Source: Bifidobacterium crudilactis
GTDB lineage: Bacteria; Actinomycetota; Actinomycetes; Actinomycetales; Bifidobacteriaceae
Length of the DNA: 64,000 bases
Assembly (NCBI RefSeq): GCF_000738005.1
Contig: NZ_JHAL01000002.1
Coordinates: forward strand, 804,634-868,633
Direction of reading: 5' to 3'
The notes beneath the pieces are model-generated. The model was not told the origin of the DNA, made no database searches, and was given only the letters and a program-made list of their open reading frames with translations. Positions 26,366 through 37,700 of the stretch are shown here, piece after piece (the stretch's first letter is position 1; each line of letters starts with the position of its first letter). A program made the position numbers and the translations under genes.

Positions 26366-29300
26366 TCAGTGAGCTCCTTCCATGACGCGCTCGTACACGT
26401 TCTCCCAAGCGCCAGGTTCATTGAAATCGACATTATCGCGTTGCGCCTGGTCCATGACCTTGGTCATGGCCAGATACTGCGTGGGGACCACATGGGTGAA
26501 GCGTGCGATCGCAGCAGGCCAGTTCGCGAGCAACTCCTTGGCGATGGCTGAGTCGCATTCCTCGGCATGGCGTTTGACCAACTCGTGAACAAGCGATGCA
26601 TGGTTCTCGTCAAGAGGGAGGAACTGCAGCGAACCGTTCACCGCAGCGCTCGGGTTGACATGCGCCATGTCCAGATCAAGCACATAGGCGTTGCCTCCCG
26701 AGAATCCGGCTCCGAAGTTTCGGCCCGTCCTGCCGAGTACGACGACGGTTCCTCCGGTCATGTACTCGCAACCGTGGTCACCGACACCTTCGACCACGAA
26801 GGTGGCCCCGCCGTTGCGGACCGCGAAACGCTCCCCCGCCAATCCAGCGACGAACATCTGTCCGGATGTGGCTCCAAAACCTGTGACGTTGCCGCAGATC
26901 ACATTGCTGTGCGGATCGAAGGTGATGTCCTCCGGAGGTCGAACAATGATGCGTCCGCCCGAGAGTCCCTTGCCTGCGTAATCATTGACTTCCCCATACA
27001 CCCTGAGTGTCTCTCCACGCGGAATGAAGGCTCCGAGCGATTGTCCTCCGGAACCGTGCAGGGTGAGGTCGATGGTATCGTCCGGAAGCCCCTCGGCCTT
27101 GTATCGCCTGGTGATCTCATAGCCCAGCATCGTTCCGACGGTTCGGTTGACGTTGCGGATGGGCATTTCGATTCTGACGGGTTCCTTGCGTTCCAGCGCC
27201 GCCTGAGCAAGTTCGATGAAGCGGTTGTCGATGGCCTTCTCCAAGTCATGCTTCTGGTCGATGGTGTGATGCAGCACGGTACCCGGTGTGGGACCTGCGG
27301 GCGTCAGCACCTTACTGAGGTCTATTCCGCCTGACTTCCAACGCTTGATCGCCTCGTTCTGGTCCAGGCATTCGACGTGTCCCACCGCTTCTTCAAGCGT
27401 CCGGAAGCCGAGTTGCGCCAGAATCTCACGCACTTCCTCGGCGATGAACATGAAGAAGTTCACCACATGTTCGGGTTTGCCGGTGAAGCGTGCCCTCAAC
27501 TCCGGGTCCTGTGTGGCGATGCCCTGAGGGCAGGTGTTCTTCTGGCAGGCTCGCATCATCACACAGCCTTCGACCATCAAGGCCGCGGTGGCGAAACCGA
27601 ATTCCTCGGCGCCGAGCAGAGCGGCGACGACGACATCCCTTCCGGTTTTCAACTCACCATCGCACTGCACGACGATTCTGCTTCGCAAACCGTTGAGGAT
27701 AAGGGTCTGCTGCGTTTCCGACAGCCCGATCTCCCAAGGTGTACCTGCATGTTTGATGGCATTCAGAGGCGCCGCTCCGGTGCCACCGTCATAGCCTGAA
27801 ATCAGCACCACATCGGCATGGCATTTGGCCACGCCTGCGGCGATGGTGCCCACACCGAACTCCGACACCAGCTTCACATGGATGCGAGCCTTGGGATTCG
27901 CCATCTTCGCATCGTTGATCAGCTGCTTCAAATCCTCGATGGAGTAGATGTCGTGATGCGGTGGAGGTGAAATCAGCTCGACACCTGGTGTGGCATGACG
28001 CACCTTGGCAATCCACGGTGGCACTTTGGCACCTGGAAGATGCCCGCCCTCTCCGGGCTTGGCGCCCTGTGCGAGTTTGATCTGCAAATCCGTGGCGGAA
28101 ACCAGATAATCGCTGGTCACGCCGAATCTCGCTGAGGCTAACTGCTTGATACGGCTTGTTCTCGCCGGATCGTTGATGCGGTCGTCGGATTCACCGCCCT
28201 CTCCGGAATTCGAGCGTGCACCCAGCTGGTTCATCGCGATGGCGAGGGTCTCATGGGCTTCCTGCGAGATGGAGCCGTAGCTCATGGCACCTGTCGAGAA
28301 GCGCTTGACGATTTCGGTCGCAGGTTCCACTTCGCTGATATCGATGGGTTTGCGCCCTGAATCGAACTTCATCAGTCCACGCAAGGTCATCAGACGATTG
28401 GAGGTGTCGTTGATATGCGCGGAATACTGCTTGAACATATCGTAGTTGCCACGTTGCGTGGACTGCTGCAGGAGGAAGATGGCATCAGGGTCATTGAGAT
28501 GGTCTTCCCCGGTTCGGCGCCATTTGTAGTCTCCGCCGGTCCGCAGATTCCTATGAGGACGTGCCGTCCACTGAGTCGGATAGGCGACGCGATGCCTGAT
28601 CGCGACCTCTTCGGCCAGTTCGGTCAGACCGACGCCACCGACGCGTGAGGTGGTACCGGTGAAGTACTCATCGACGGTCTGTTCACTCAATCCGACGGCT
28701 TCGAACAATTGTGAGCCACGGTAGGACATGATGGTGCTCACGCCCATCTTGCTCATGATTTTGAGCACACCAGTGCTCAGGGCCTTGATGAGGTTTTCGG
28801 AAGCTCGTGCAGCACTGACCTTCACATACCCCTTGGCCGCAAGGTTCTCGACGGATTCCAAGGCGAGGTACGGGTTGACACAGGCGGCGCCGTAGGCGAT
28901 AAGCAGAGCCACATGGTGAACCTCCCTCACATCGCCGGCCTCCACGGCCAAGGAGACCTGGGTGCGGGTGTGACGTCGCAGAAGATGATGCTGCACGGCG
29001 CTCGTGAGCAACAGGGACGGGATCGGACCCCAGGTGTGGTTTGAATCGCGGTCCGAAAGCACGATGAAGTTCTTGCCATCGGCTATCGCCGCGTCGACCT
29101 CGGAGAAAATCTCCTCAAGACGGCGGTGCATCGCCTCGCCGCCGCCCGCAACCTGATACAGGCCACGTACGGTGTAGGGCTTGTAATATCCACCGAGAAT
29201 CTTCGCCTTGTCCAGACGCTTCAACTGGGCCATCTGGTCGGAATCGACCACAGGCAGAGGAATCAGAATCTTCTTCGCGTGCAGCTCGGAATCCTCCAGC

Positions 29301-30946
29301 AGATTCGGCTCCGGCCCAATCGCCGATTCGAGCGAAGTCACGATCTCCTCGCGTTCCCAGTCCAAGGGAGGATTGGTCACCTGGGCGAACTTTTGCGTGA
29401 AGTAATCGAAGAGCATCCTCGACCGTGAAGACAGCACCGCCATCGGCGCGTCATTGCCCATCGAGCCGAGAGGCTCCTTGCCGGTATTGGCCATCGGAGC
29501 CAACAGCAGCTTCAAATCCTCTTCGGTGTAACCGAAGGCACGCTGTCTGCGCTGCACGGACATTCCAGAATGGCTGACATGTTCGCGGGTCGGCAATTCG
29601 TTCATTTCGACGCTGTTGCCCTCGACCCACTGACGGTATGGATGCTGCGCCGCCAGATTGCTCTTGATTTCCTCATCGGGAACGATACGCCCGGACGCGG
29701 TGTCGACCAGGAACATGCTTCCCGGTTCAAGACGTCCTTTGGCCACGATGTCCTGTTGCGGAATCTCGTTGAGCACACCGGCCTCTGAAGCCAGCACCAC
29801 ATGGCCGTCCTTGGTGAGCTGCCAGCGACCAGGACGCAAACCGTTACGGTCGAGCTGGGCTCCCACCAACGTGCCGTCGGTGAACACGATGTTCGCCGGG
29901 CCGTCCCACGGCTCGATCAGCGTGTTGTTGTACTCGTAAAAGGCCCTGACATCGGGATTGAGCGTCTGGTCCTTTTCCCACGCAGGCGGCAGCATCATCA
30001 GCACCGCATGAGGCAACGACCTGCCCGCAAGATGCAGAAGTTCCAATGTCTCGTCAAAGGTTCCGGAATCGGAATAGCCGGGCGTGTTGATAGGGAGCAA
30101 CGGCGCCATCTCGCCGAGAGCCTCGGAACGTAGGCGACCCTCACGTGCCGAGACCCAGTTGCGATTGCCTTGAATCGTGTTGATTTCCCCGTTATGCGCC
30201 AACAGACGGAAGGGCTGAGCCAGCGGCCAGCTCGGGAAGGTGTTCGTCGAGAACCGAGAATGCACGATGGCGATTCGTGCCTTCATGCGCTCATCGGAAA
30301 GATCGGGGAAGAAGGGACGCAACTGTTTGGTCGTCAGCATGCCTTTGTACGTCAAGGTTCGCGTCGACAGCGAGGCGAAATACACACCCACCTCATGCTC
30401 GGCACGCTTGCGGACGCGGAATACGCGCCGTTCAAGATCGAATCCGGAAATATCCCCTTCAGCGGAGGCAAGGACCAGTGTCTTGAACGACGGCATCGTC
30501 GCCAAGGCCTGCAATCCAAGACCATCGGGATTAGTGGGGACCACACGCCAGGCGAGGACGGTCAGCCCCTCATCTCCCGCGATGTCGGCGATGCGCTGTT
30601 CCTGCTGGCTGCTGGTGGCAATGTCGCGGTCCAAAAAGGCCACACCTGCCGCATAGGCTCCCAATGCCGGCAATTCAACGTCTATGGTGGCACGCATGAA
30701 TTCATCGGGCATGCTCACCAGAATGCCCGCGCCGTCACCGGTGTTCTCCTCGGCACCCACGGCACCGCGGTGATCGAGATTCATCAAAACCTCAATGGCG
30801 TTCTCAACGATTTGGCGTTCATCCGCCTTGTTGAGCGTGGCGACCATACCAACACCGCATGCGTCATGCTCCGCATTCGGGTCGTACATCCCGTGTGGAG
30901 CGTGGATCGTGAGATCTAGCGGGGCTTTTAAGGTCACCGAAATCAC
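26366..30946 (-). CDS. gltB: Glutamate synthase large subunit
   Basis: The 1526-residue GltB carries an N-terminal glutaminase domain with the nucleophilic Cys30 in HDACGVGMVATL; the preceding residues are presumably removed. It then has a central domain, the FMN-binding synthase domain (GEGGESDDRINDPARTSRIKQLASARFG, LISGYDGGTGAAP) and the [3Fe-4S] cysteines in MMRACQKNTCPQGIAT near residue 1130. The C-terminal GXGXG beta-helix includes VICGNVTGFGATSGQMFVAG. It leads the gltB-gltD operon. The 254-bp region upstream (30947-31200) contains no gene I can support. Confidence 0.95.
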   Translation of the reverse strand: MISVTLKAPLDLTIHAPHGMYDPNAEHDACGVGMVATLNKADERQIVENAIEVLMNLDHRGAVGAEENTGDGAGILVSMPDEFMRATIDVELPALGAYAAGVAFLDRDIATSSQQEQRIADIAGDEGLTVLAWRVVPTNPDGLGLQALATMPSFKTLVLASAEGDISGFDLERRVFRVRKRAEHEVGVYFASLSTRTLTYKGMLTTKQLRPFFPDLSDERMKARIAIVHSRFSTNTFPSWPLAQPFRLLAHNGEINTIQGNRNWVSAREGRLRSEALGEMAPLLPINTPGYSDSGTFDETLELLHLAGRSLPHAVLMMLPPAWEKDQTLNPDVRAFYEYNNTLIEPWDGPANIVFTDGTLVGAQLDRNGLRPGRWQLTKDGHVVLASEAGVLNEIPQQDIVAKGRLEPGSMFLVDTASGRIVPDEEIKSNLAAQHPYRQWVEGNSVEMNELPTREHVSHSGMSVQRRQRAFGYTEEDLKLLLAPMANTGKEPLGSMGNDAPMAVLSSRSRMLFDYFTQKFAQVTNPPLDWEREEIVTSLESAIGPEPNLLEDSELHAKKILIPLPVVDSDQMAQLKRLDKAKILGGYYKPYTVRGLYQVAGGGEAMHRRLEEIFSEVDAAIADGKNFIVLSDRDSNHTWGPIPSLLLTSAVQHHLLRRHTRTQVSLAVEAGDVREVHHVALLIAYGAACVNPYLALESVENLAAKGYVKVSAARASENLIKALSTGVLKIMSKMGVSTIMSYRGSQLFEAVGLSEQTVDEYFTGTTSRVGGVGLTELAEEVAIRHRVAYPTQWTARPHRNLRTGGDYKWRRTGEDHLNDPDAIFLLQQSTQRGNYDMFKQYSAHINDTSNRLMTLRGLMKFDSGRKPIDISEVEPATEIVKRFSTGAMSYGSISQEAHETLAIAMNQLGARSNSGEGGESDDRINDPARTSRIKQLASARFGVTSDYLVSATDLQIKLAQGAKPGEGGHLPGAKVPPWIAKVRHATPGVELISPPPHHDIYSIEDLKQLINDAKMANPKARIHVKLVSEFGVGTIAAGVAKCHADVVLISGYDGGTGAAPLNAIKHAGTPWEIGLSETQQTLILNGLRSRIVVQCDGELKTGRDVVVAALLGAEEFGFATAALMVEGCVMMRACQKNTCPQGIATQDPELRARFTGKPEHVVNFFMFIAEEVREILAQLGFRTLEEAVGHVECLDQNEAIKRWKSGGIDLSKVLTPAGPTPGTVLHHTIDQKHDLEKAIDNRFIELAQAALERKEPVRIEMPIRNVNRTVGTMLGYEITRRYKAEGLPDDTIDLTLHGSGGQSLGAFIPRGETLRVYGEVNDYAGKGLSGGRIIVRPPEDITFDPHSNVICGNVTGFGATSGQMFVAGLAGERFAVRNGGATFVVEGVGDHGCEYMTGGTVVVLGRTGRNFGAGFSGGNAYVLDLDMAHVNPSAAVNGSLQFLPLDENHASLVHELVKRHAEECDSAIAKELLANWPAAIARFTHVVPTQYLAMTKVMDQAQRDNVDFNEPGAWENVYERVMEGAH

Positions 30947-31200
30947 CTCTTCTATGGGCAGGGGAGAACCACAAGGGTCTCATTGACATTCCTTCACAGA
31001 TTACAGCCTCCACACTCCAAACCCGGTTTTGACGTCCAAATTACGGCGGAGCGAGTCGCGCAAGCACAACTTCACCGGCCTGAAACACCAGTGATTCCAA
31101 GGAATTGGCACTGCTCATACGCACGAGCTCAATCCCTTGCCTACGCGCGGATAACATCGAACCATCCTGTCCGTGGATGAACATTCCTCTTCTATGAATG

Positions 31201-32424
31201 TCAGCAGTCGACCGCTTCCAGCACACGGGCAATCAAGGCATCGTTGAGCAAACGACCCCTGAGGGTCGGGACGATGACGGTTGAAGGCTCCTCGATAAGA
31301 CCCTCATCATGCAGCTGCCTTAAGACTGATGCAGCTGGCTTAGAGGCGGAGACTTCCTCGATGCGGGACAAGGGCAAACCTTCGCGAAGTCGCAGACCCA
31401 GCATGACGGTCTCTTCGATATTCGCGGTACGGTGGATAATCTCGGTATCCTTCCACGGCAGAGCAGCTTGATTGAGTTGATGCGCCCAGACACGTGGGAA
31501 AGCGATATCCCAAGCTCTGATGCCGAAACATTCATCCATGTTGTGCTCGGGCAAGGATTCGTCAGTCAGATGACGACCTGTGCTTCGAGCATAATGCGAG
31601 TGGGCCCCTGGTCCGATGGCGGCCCAGTCAACATTGCGCCAATATCCCAGGTTGTGCCTTGACTCGAAACCAGGTACCGACCAGTTGGAAATCTCGTACC
31701 ACCGCAGACCGGCATCGCCGAACAACCGGTCCGCAATCTCGTACTTGCTCGCCTCATCGTCGTCATCGGGCGAGGGCAACTCACCACGACGTACCTGACG
31801 TCCCATTTTGGTCGTAGGCTCCAATGACAACGCATATGCCGAAATATGGTTGACCTCGAGTTCCAGTGCTGTCTCGACGCTTACACGCCAATCTTCGACG
31901 CTCTCCCCCGGTGTGCCGTAAATCAGGTCGACGCTGACCTCAAGACCCACGCGCTTCGCGGCCGCCACATTCGCACTCACGTTCTCCGGAGTATGCGTAC
32001 GATCCAAAGTCTTCAGCACATGCGGGACGGCCGACTGCATGCCGAAGGAGACTCTGGTGAATCCGCCGTCTTTCAACGCCGCCAGATACGATTCATCAAC
32101 GGTATCGGGATTGGCTTCAGTGGTGATTTCCGCATCGGCTTCTATTCCCCAGGTATCCTTCACAGCCCTCACCATCCTGACCAGATCATCAGCGGGCAGA
32201 GTGGTGGGAGTGCCACCGCCGAAGAAAATCGTCGAAATCGGCGGTTCGCTGATGCCGTGTTCAAGCTGCCAGTGCCTGAGAATACCCATTTCCTTGATGG
32301 CCATATTCGCGAAATTCGACCTACTGGCACCCTCGCCAAGGTCTACCGCCGTATAGGTGTTGAAATCGCAGTATCCGCAGCGTCGGAGGCAAAACGGTAC
32401 ATGCACGTACAATTCAAAGGTCAC
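31201..32424 (-). CDS. hemW: HemW-like radical SAM protein (heme chaperone family)
   Basis: The 407-residue radical SAM protein binds a [4Fe-4S] cluster through Cys12, Cys16 and Cys19 (PFCLRRCGYCDF). It has the HemN/HemW features FFGGGTPTTLP, EANPDTV, SFGMQSAVPHVLKTLDR and VDLIYGTPGES. HemW proteins are heme-transfer chaperones, not oxygen-independent coproporphyrinogen oxidases, although often annotated as the latter. Its position just downstream of lepA is the common arrangement in many bacteria. Confidence 0.9.
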   Translation of the reverse strand: MTFELYVHVPFCLRRCGYCDFNTYTAVDLGEGASRSNFANMAIKEMGILRHWQLEHGISEPPISTIFFGGGTPTTLPADDLVRMVRAVKDTWGIEADAEITTEANPDTVDESYLAALKDGGFTRVSFGMQSAVPHVLKTLDRTHTPENVSANVAAAKRVGLEVSVDLIYGTPGESVEDWRVSVETALELEVNHISAYALSLEPTTKMGRQVRRGELPSPDDDDEASKYEIADRLFGDAGLRWYEISNWSVPGFESRHNLGYWRNVDWAAIGPGAHSHYARSTGRHLTDESLPEHNMDECFGIRAWDIAFPRVWAHQLNQAALPWKDTEIIHRTANIEETVMLGLRLREGLPLSRIEEVSASKPAASVLRQLHDEGLIEEPSTVIVPTLRGRLLNDALIARVLEAVDC

Positions 32425-32575
32425 GGTTTTCCCTCACCTATTTCTTCCTACACCGGCGCGGATTCAAAGTCCGCGTGATACCAAAATCTTTGCCTTCGCG
32501 CCTTTAGCAGGCGCTCACCAAGCCTATGCAAAGTGCACAGCACTTCGCACTTCACGGCTCGGCAAAGTGTAGGAC

Positions 32576-32644
32576 ATAACTGCACTAAAAGGACAGCTTT
32601 GTGCCAGGAAATCCAACGAAAAGCTGTCCTTTTATTGCAGTTAT
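32576..32644 (-). terminator. Long bidirectional hairpin between lepA and hemW
   Basis: Two 25-base arms (32576-32600 and 32620-32644) pair with a single mismatch around a loop of about 19 bases. The stem core AGGACAGCTTT is followed on either strand by TTTTA. It lies 19 bp beyond the lepA stop, so it should terminate lepA on the minus strand. Being symmetric, it could also stop plus-strand transcription. Confidence 0.75.
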
Positions 32645-32662
32645 CTTTTTCTTCCCTGCTGC

Positions 32663-34540
32663 TCAGCCTTCCTTCTTGGCTGCGGCGCGGATTTTGTCCT
32701 TGGTGTCGCGGTCAGTGGAATCATCCGTACTCAATGCGGCGATGAAAGCCTCTTGCGGGACTTCCACCCTGCCAAGCATCTTCATGCGTTTCTTTCCGGC
32801 CTTCTGCTTTTCCAGAAGCTTGCGTTTTCTGGTGATGTCGCCGCCGTAGCATTTGGCCAGCACATCCTTGCGTAGCGCCCGAATGGTTTCACGCGCGATG
32901 ATGCGCGAGCCAATCGCCGCCTGAATAGGAATTTCGAACTGTTGGCGAGGAATGAGCTCACGTAGCTTCTTCGTCATCATCACGCCGTATGCGTACGCCT
33001 TGTCGCGATGCACCACTGCGCTGAAGGCATCGACTTTCTCTCCTTGGATGAGGATGTCCACCTTGACCAGATCGGCGCTCTGTTCACCCGACTCGTGATA
33101 ATCGAGACTGGCGTATCCCTTCGTACGGCTTTTCAGTTGGTCAAAGAAATCGAACACGATTTCCGCCAGCGGCATCGTGTAGTGCATTTCCACGCGTTCC
33201 GTACTGATGTACTCCATCGTACCCATCTGGCCGCGATGGTCCTGACAGAGCTCCATCACCGCACCGATGAACTCCTTGGGCGTGATGATGTCCGCGGCGA
33301 CTACGGGTTCGACGATCCTTTTGACCTTCCCCTCAGGGAATTCGCTGGGATTGTTGACATGGTGCAATGTGCCGTCCTCCATCGTCACGTCGTACGTGAC
33401 ATTGGGGGCGGTCGAAATCAGGTCGAGATCGAACTCGCGGCTCAGCCGTTCGGCGACAATCTCCATATGCAGCAATCCGAGGAACCCACATCGGAAGCCG
33501 AACCCCAAGGCCACCGAGGTCTCGGGTTCGTAAATCAACGCGGCGTCGTTCAGCTTCAGCTTATCGAGAGCGTCCCTCAAGTCGGGGAATTGAGCGTTGT
33601 CGATAGGAAACAGACCCGCGTACACCATCGGTTTCGGATCACGATACCCGGGTAATGGAGCATCCGCACGGCGGCTTTCCGCGGTGATGGTGTCGCCGAC
33701 CTTTGACTGACCGACATCCTTCACGCCGGTGATGACATATCCGACCTCGCCTGCGCCAAGGGCTTTCGTCGGCATCATATCCGGACTGATGACACCCAGT
33801 TCGATTGGGTCATGCACGGTGCCCAGACCCATCATGCGTATCTTCTCACGGGATTTCAGCTCGCCGTCGACCATACGGATATAGGTCACGATACCTCGGT
33901 ACGAGTCATACACCGAGTCGAAAATCAGCGCACGGGCCGGAGCCGAAGCATCTCCCGAGGGTGCCGGGACCTCCTGCACGATACGGTTCAGCAGCTGCTC
34001 GACACCTTCGCCCGTTTTTCCCGAGACTCGAAGTACGTCACTGGTGTCGCAACCGATGAGACCGGCGATCTCTTCGGCATGCTTCTCAGTTTCGGCACTG
34101 GGCAAGTCAATCTTGTTGAGCACCGGGATGATGGTCAAATCATGCTCTATGGCCATGTACAGATTCGACAGCGTCTGTGCTTCGATACCTTGGGTGGCAT
34201 CCACCAGCAGCACGGCACCTTCGCATGCGGCAAGTGCTCGTGACACCTCGTAGGTGAAGTCGACGTGACCGGGGGTGTCGATCATACCGAGCGTATATTC
34301 CTGACCATCAACGGTCCAAGGGACACGGACAGCCTGTGATTTGATGGTGATGCCGCGTTCCTGCTCGATGTCCATGCGATCAAGGAAACGATCGCGCATC
34401 TCACGGTCGGAGACGATATTGCTCAACTGCAATATGCGGTCGGCCACAGTTGATTTGCCATGGTCGATATGCGCGATAATGCAAAAATTGCGGATAAGCG
34501 ACTGGTCGGTGAAACCAGCTTGGTTATTCGGCTCAGACAC
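32663..34540 (-). CDS. lepA: Elongation factor 4 (back-translocase)
   Basis: LepA is a ribosome-dependent GTPase related to EF-G. The G motifs are complete: [40 protein letters not shown]. The family-specific C-terminal domain is present ([61 protein letters not shown]). Its length of 625 residues is usual for actinobacteria. It is followed by a strong hairpin and then hemW on the same strand. Confidence 0.95.
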   Translation of the reverse strand: MSEPNNQAGFTDQSLIRNFCIIAHIDHGKSTVADRILQLSNIVSDREMRDRFLDRMDIEQERGITIKSQAVRVPWTVDGQEYTLGMIDTPGHVDFTYEVSRALAACEGAVLLVDATQGIEAQTLSNLYMAIEHDLTIIPVLNKIDLPSAETEKHAEEIAGLIGCDTSDVLRVSGKTGEGVEQLLNRIVQEVPAPSGDASAPARALIFDSVYDSYRGIVTYIRMVDGELKSREKIRMMGLGTVHDPIELGVISPDMMPTKALGAGEVGYVITGVKDVGQSKVGDTITAESRRADAPLPGYRDPKPMVYAGLFPIDNAQFPDLRDALDKLKLNDAALIYEPETSVALGFGFRCGFLGLLHMEIVAERLSREFDLDLISTAPNVTYDVTMEDGTLHHVNNPSEFPEGKVKRIVEPVVAADIITPKEFIGAVMELCQDHRGQMGTMEYISTERVEMHYTMPLAEIVFDFFDQLKSRTKGYASLDYHESGEQSADLVKVDILIQGEKVDAFSAVVHRDKAYAYGVMMTKKLRELIPRQQFEIPIQAAIGSRIIARETIRALRKDVLAKCYGGDITRKRKLLEKQKAGKKRMKMLGRVEVPQEAFIAALSTDDSTDRDTKDKIRAAAKKEG

Positions 34541-34623
34541 CAGAGTTGACTCCTTAACAGTTCTCGGGCCGCCTACGCAGCCCGATGTTCAACTCTACCC
34601 TGCTTCGCCTACGTCCCGGGTAC

Positions 34624-34694
34624 CGAAACTGTGCAATCAGGCACGCGACACGCTACCGAGCCCACGCACCCCCATGCCGGATTGCACAGTTTCG
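34624..34694. repeat. GAACTGTGC two-stem hairpin element, solitary copy
   Basis: CGAAACTGTGCAATC (34624-34638) and GATTGCACAGTTTCG (34680-34694) are perfect 15-bp inverted repeats. The left interior begins AGGCACGCG like the four copies at 52829-53167. It lies between the lepA start and the end of the giant adhesin gene (stop at 34719). Confidence 0.8.
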
Positions 34695-34718
34695 ACGTCA
34701 ACGATGTTGTTTGGAGAA

Positions 34719-37700
34719 TCAGGAGCGTCCGGCGAAACTCCTGGATACCAGTGCGAGAACGCAGAACAGCGCAAGAGCGAAGAGGAATGGCCGAATCGGC
34801 GCACCTGTCGACGCGATACGCCCGCCATGCGGCGGATTCGCCCGTGTTCCCGGCGGGTTATCCGGGTCATTCGGCGTGGGGTTGTCCGGTGATGGCGTTT
34901 CGGGTATCGGCACATCGAGGAATAGAGCACGATGCAGATTCGTGCTTCCAGCGTTGCTGCTGTCTATGACGATAACCTGGGAGTATAGGTTTTCGGGCAG
35001 TAGATAGCCCTGAGGTGCCTCAGTTTCCTTCCAGAAATATGTGCCGAAAACCACATCACCGATGGAGCATCTGCCACTGGCATCGCTGTCGCAGCGACCT
35101 ATAGGTACGGAAGCTGCCTCGAGTGCGCTATCGACCGGCAATGACGAGGCGTCGCCGTCATAGCGGAACAACGCGAAGCCTGCGCCGGAAAGAGCACGTT
35201 CCGGATTATCCGCATCGGCTTTATGAACGGTCAGCGTCGAGCGTATCTGTTGGTCTGCGAGCGCCAAGGACGCGACTGCCGTGCCCGCATTCTCGGCGGT
35301 GACGTTCACCGCTCCCACCCACTGCGCATCATGCTGATACCCCTTCGGAGCGCTGCGCTCGGTAAACAGGTAGCGTGCAAAGTCATCGACGAATACGGTG
35401 CACATGCCGTCAAGTCCCGAAGTGCAGCTATTGATATACGCATCGCCATCGTCGACCTCACCATCGCCGTTGCTGTCCAGTGTGAGGTCGAATACGGCTC
35501 CTGCCAAAGCTTCGCCGGTCTGTGCATCGCTTTTGCGCACCTGCAGACTGGTTGTGGACTTCCTATCGCTCACCACGGTCGGAATCAGCAGATCAAGTCC
35601 GTCACCGGCGTTGAAGGGCTCGACATGCACCGTTCCCACCACGCCTTGCCGCAGCTCATATCCTGGTGGCGCAACGCTTTCGACCCACAGGAAGCTGCCG
35701 AAACCGTCCACTTCCACAGAGCATCTGCCGTCAGGATTGGCTGGGATAACTTCGGTGGTGCAGCTGTTGACCGCTGCATCGGCATCGTCGACCACTCCGT
35801 TGCCGTTGATATCCCGGAACAACGTGAACCGTGCCCCGGATAACGGCGTGTAATCATCGGCATCGACCTTGAGTACCGACAGCCGTGAACGCTTCGGCGC
35901 ATCGCTTACCGTCCGGGTCAGAGATGTGATGGTGTCACTCAGCGTGAGTTCATACACCTCGTCCGAAAGCGTATACCCCAGAGGAGCGGAGAGCTCCCGC
36001 AGATAATAGCGTTGCCCAACGGTATTGACTGCGAGGTCTTCGAAGGTGCAGCTGCCATCGGCATAGGATGTGGTGCACTCACCCATGCGACTGTCTTCCG
36101 GTGTAAGCGCACCAGGGGTGTGGTCGTCGATGAACAGGACGTACCGTGCTCCGCCCAGTCTACGGCCGACATCGTCCGTGGCGGTCTTCACCACGGTGAT
36201 GCTGCCGGGATTTCTGGGATTGGTGAATCGCAAGGCGGGGATTGCAGTACCGGCGTTCTCCGGGGTAATGTGCACCAAAGCCGATGTTCGATCCGCGGGC
36301 AGGGTATGCGCAGGAGGAGCAACCGTTTCCTCCCAGTAATACGAGCCGAATGCCAGACCGGTGACCTCGCAGATTCCGCTGCCGTCACTGGTGCACGAAG
36401 CGACCTTGTCGTCCCCGCTGTGATGGGTGTCTCCCGGAGTGACCGTGGGGTCGGCAGCACGATACAAATCGAATTGCGCTCCGGCCAACGGCGCTTGGGA
36501 TATATCAACTTTCAGCAATCGCAGTGCCGTCTGTTTTGCCTCGTCCTCGAAGATGGTGGGTGCACTCTCGTTATGCGTGTCCGGCACCGTTATGCGATTC
36601 GGGTCGCCAACCACCTGCGAGGGCAGCTCATATCCGACAGGAGCCTGAACTTCCTTCCAGAAATAGATGCCAAGGTCCAATCCAGTGACCGTGCAACTGC
36701 CGGTTTCCGCAGCCGTCGTCACGCACGCATTCACCAGGCTCATCGTGCTTGGGTCGTACACACCAGTGCCCGAAGTGTCCCGATAGAGTTCGAACTTCGC
36801 TCCATACAGCGGTGCAGTCGTCTCCGCGTCGATTTTGCGCACAGTCAATGAACTCGGTTTCGCTCTATCCGCAACGGTGTACACGAATTCGGTCACTTCC
36901 GGATTGCCCTGCGCATCGTAACCCTCATCACTCAGGACGATAACCGGACTCACGCTCCTGGCGGGCAACTCGTACCCGAGGGGTGCCGTTCGTTCCTCAA
37001 CGAAATATGCGCCGGGCGCCAATCGTTCGAATGAGCATTCACCCGATGAGGATGCCGTCCGACAGTCGTTCAGTTCCATATCGACAGCCGCCTCATATTG
37101 ACCGTTGCTATTGCTGTCTGCATGCAATACGAATACGGCGCCTCCCAAGGGTTTTGAAGTGTCGGAACCACCATCGTCACCTCGGGCGAATTTCCGAACC
37201 TTGATGCTCCCGGAGGCCACAGGATCGTGGAACGCCACGGTCGGCAACTGGGTTCCGGCATTGCTCGCATCCACCGTAATCAATGCCGTTGTACGGTCCT
37301 TCGGCAAGGCATATCCGCTCGGAGCGCCGACTTCCTCCCAGAAATACGTGCCGAAGGGCAGTTGCGAGACCTCACATATCCCTGTGGCGTCACTGCTGCA
37401 TTGCCCGACTTTCAGGTCCTCCGCAGCATGCTGATCTCCTGGCTGCTGCCCGGTATTCGCCGCACGGTACAAGGCAAATGAAGCACCTTCAAGAGCCGTC
37501 GAACTGTCACTCGCATATTTTTTCAGCTTGAGGTCGGTGAGTTTCTGCTCGTCGGACATAGTCACTGCGGAAGAGACACTGCCTCCCTGAGTGATTGACA
37601 CCACCTCGCTCAGAGGATTGTCAGGTAGCGCGTACCCTTGTGGTGCGGCAATCTCCTTCCATACATAATTTCCGAAGTCCTCAAGCTCCACGGCACACGA

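Noticed and set aside
29174..29186. A further TGTAGGG-containing end in gltB
   Set aside because: It lies inside a conserved coding segment without the paired arm or the TTCCGCC motif.
35223..36851. Long plus-strand open frames opposite the giant adhesin
   Set aside because: They lie antisense to the Cna_B repeats, lack ribosome binding sites and recognisable domains, and follow from the codon bias of the repeats.
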